In this document: one piece after another, positions 5,334 through 5,738 of the stretch
How the letters are laid out: every line of letters starts with the position of its first letter
Position numbering within the stretch: position 1 is the first letter of the stretch
NCBI GenBank assembly: GCA_046727715.1
Contig: JBKPDC010000154.1
Location: 1-5,738, forward strand
Direction: 5' to 3'
DNA length: 5,738 nt
Source of the DNA: CAVQLX01 sp046727715
Lineage (GTDB): Bacteria > Desulfobacterota > Binatia > DP-6
Position numbers and translations under genes: made by a program
The notes under the pieces: generated by a model
Database searches by the model: none
What the model saw: only the letters and a program-made list of their open reading frames with translations
What the model was told of the DNA's origin: nothing

Positions 5334-5738
5334 TCACCGCCGCCCGCGTGTCGCCGCATTCGGGTCGACTGGGGCCATTCTCTCTTCCAGCGCTGCGGCG
5401 AGCGCGCGCGTTTCGTCGGTCTGACGCTGCAGGTGGTCGCTCAGGATGCGCGCGATGTTCGTCAGGATCTTGAGCGCGATCCGCGGATACCGCCGCTTCA
5501 CACGCGCGAGGAACCGCTCGTCCATCGACATGACTTCCACGTGCTCCACCGCGACGACGTCGGCAGTGCGCTCGTGGCGTCGGATGAGGCCCATCTCCCC
5601 GAAGACGTCGCCGCGGCGGACTGTCCGCACGGAGCGGCTCTTGCCGCCGACCTCGACCCGGACCTCGGCGGTGCCGTCGATGAGGACGTACATCGCGTCG
5701 CCCATCTCGCCTTCGCGGACGATCGGCTCGCCCGCGCG
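5334..5738 (-). CDS. Cyclic-nucleotide-binding-domain protein, C-terminal part, cut by the right edge
   Basis: The visible 134 residues are open to the edge, so the N-terminus lies outside. They begin with the classic entry to a cNMP-binding beta-barrel, RAGEPIVREGEMGDAMYVLI, followed by DGTAEVRVEV. Then comes the phosphate-binding cassette GDVFGEMGLIRRHERTADVV, with the Glu of 'GE' for the ribose and Arg of 'RTA' for the cyclic phosphate, so cAMP or cGMP binding is plausible. After the barrel come about 35 residues of charged helix (IALKILTNIARILSDHLQRQ and on) and a short Pro/Arg tail. No helix-turn-helix follows, so it is not a CRP/FNR regulator. The domain may instead end a larger protein (transporter, channel, kinase or phosphatase regulator) or be a stand-alone sensor. 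ATG 5703-5705 is internal to the domain and not the start. Same strand as the frameshifted gene, 41 bases upstream of it. Confidence 0.88.
   Translation of the reverse strand, partial: RAGEPIVREGEMGDAMYVLIDGTAEVRVEVGGKSRSVRTVRRGDVFGEMGLIRRHERTADVVAVEHVEVMSMDERFLARVKRRYPRIALKILTNIARILSDHLQRQTDETRALAAALEERMAPVDPNAATRGRR

Noticed and set aside
1..5738. CRISPR array, insertion sequence, tRNA or rRNA
   Set aside because: No direct repeats with regular spacing, no transposase-like protein and no tRNA-like cloverleaf or CCA end were seen on reading either strand; a tRNA or Rfam scan was not possible here.

Overview
The window is about 5.7 kb of very GC-rich bacterial chromosome, with G or C at nearly all third codon positions in the real genes. 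A uvrB gene, Sec-exported small proteins, a periplasmic copper protein and a VapBC pair fit a Gram-negative soil or water bacterium, such as a deltaproteobacterial, Myxococcota, Binatota or Methylomirabilota-type lineage. That placement is inferred from style only, since there is no rRNA or other phylogenetic marker apart from UvrB. Several truncated or frameshifted genes suggest a decaying accessory stretch to the right of uvrB, or possibly a draft metagenome assembly with errors.

Left part (1-1093). The 3' end of an unrecognised gene overlaps by ATGA a small secreted DUF3106-type protein (208-531). Facing them on the minus strand is an exported nitrosocyanin-like cupredoxin (613-978) with a strong Shine-Dalgarno. 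Behind its stop, in the same frame, lies a short reading stretch ending in a C-terminal CxxCH haem-c motif that resembles the tail of cytochrome c'. The cupredoxin and uvrB are divergent. The 115-bp gap between them holds a perfect 7-bp inverted repeat just upstream of the cupredoxin ribosome-binding site.

Middle (1094-3124). A complete uvrB encodes the damage-loading helicase of nucleotide excision repair, with all the expected motifs.

Right part (3125-5738). Here the content becomes patchy. A 5'-truncated cytochrome P450 on the minus strand (3240 to about 3779) abuts a 5'-truncated NTF2/SnoaL-like fragment on the plus strand (about 3779-4087). This is the pattern expected if one deletion removed the divergent promoter region and both gene starts. 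Next comes an intact-looking type II toxin-antitoxin operon, vapB-vapC (4251-4849), preceded by a palindrome that is a good operator candidate. Converging on it with a 5-bp gap is an unrecognised minus-strand gene (4855-5292) whose coding signal switches frames. The right edge carries the C-terminal part of a cyclic-nucleotide-binding-domain protein on the minus strand.

No tRNA, rRNA, insertion sequence or CRISPR array was seen. No stretch longer than 300 bases lacks a gene or gene remnant.
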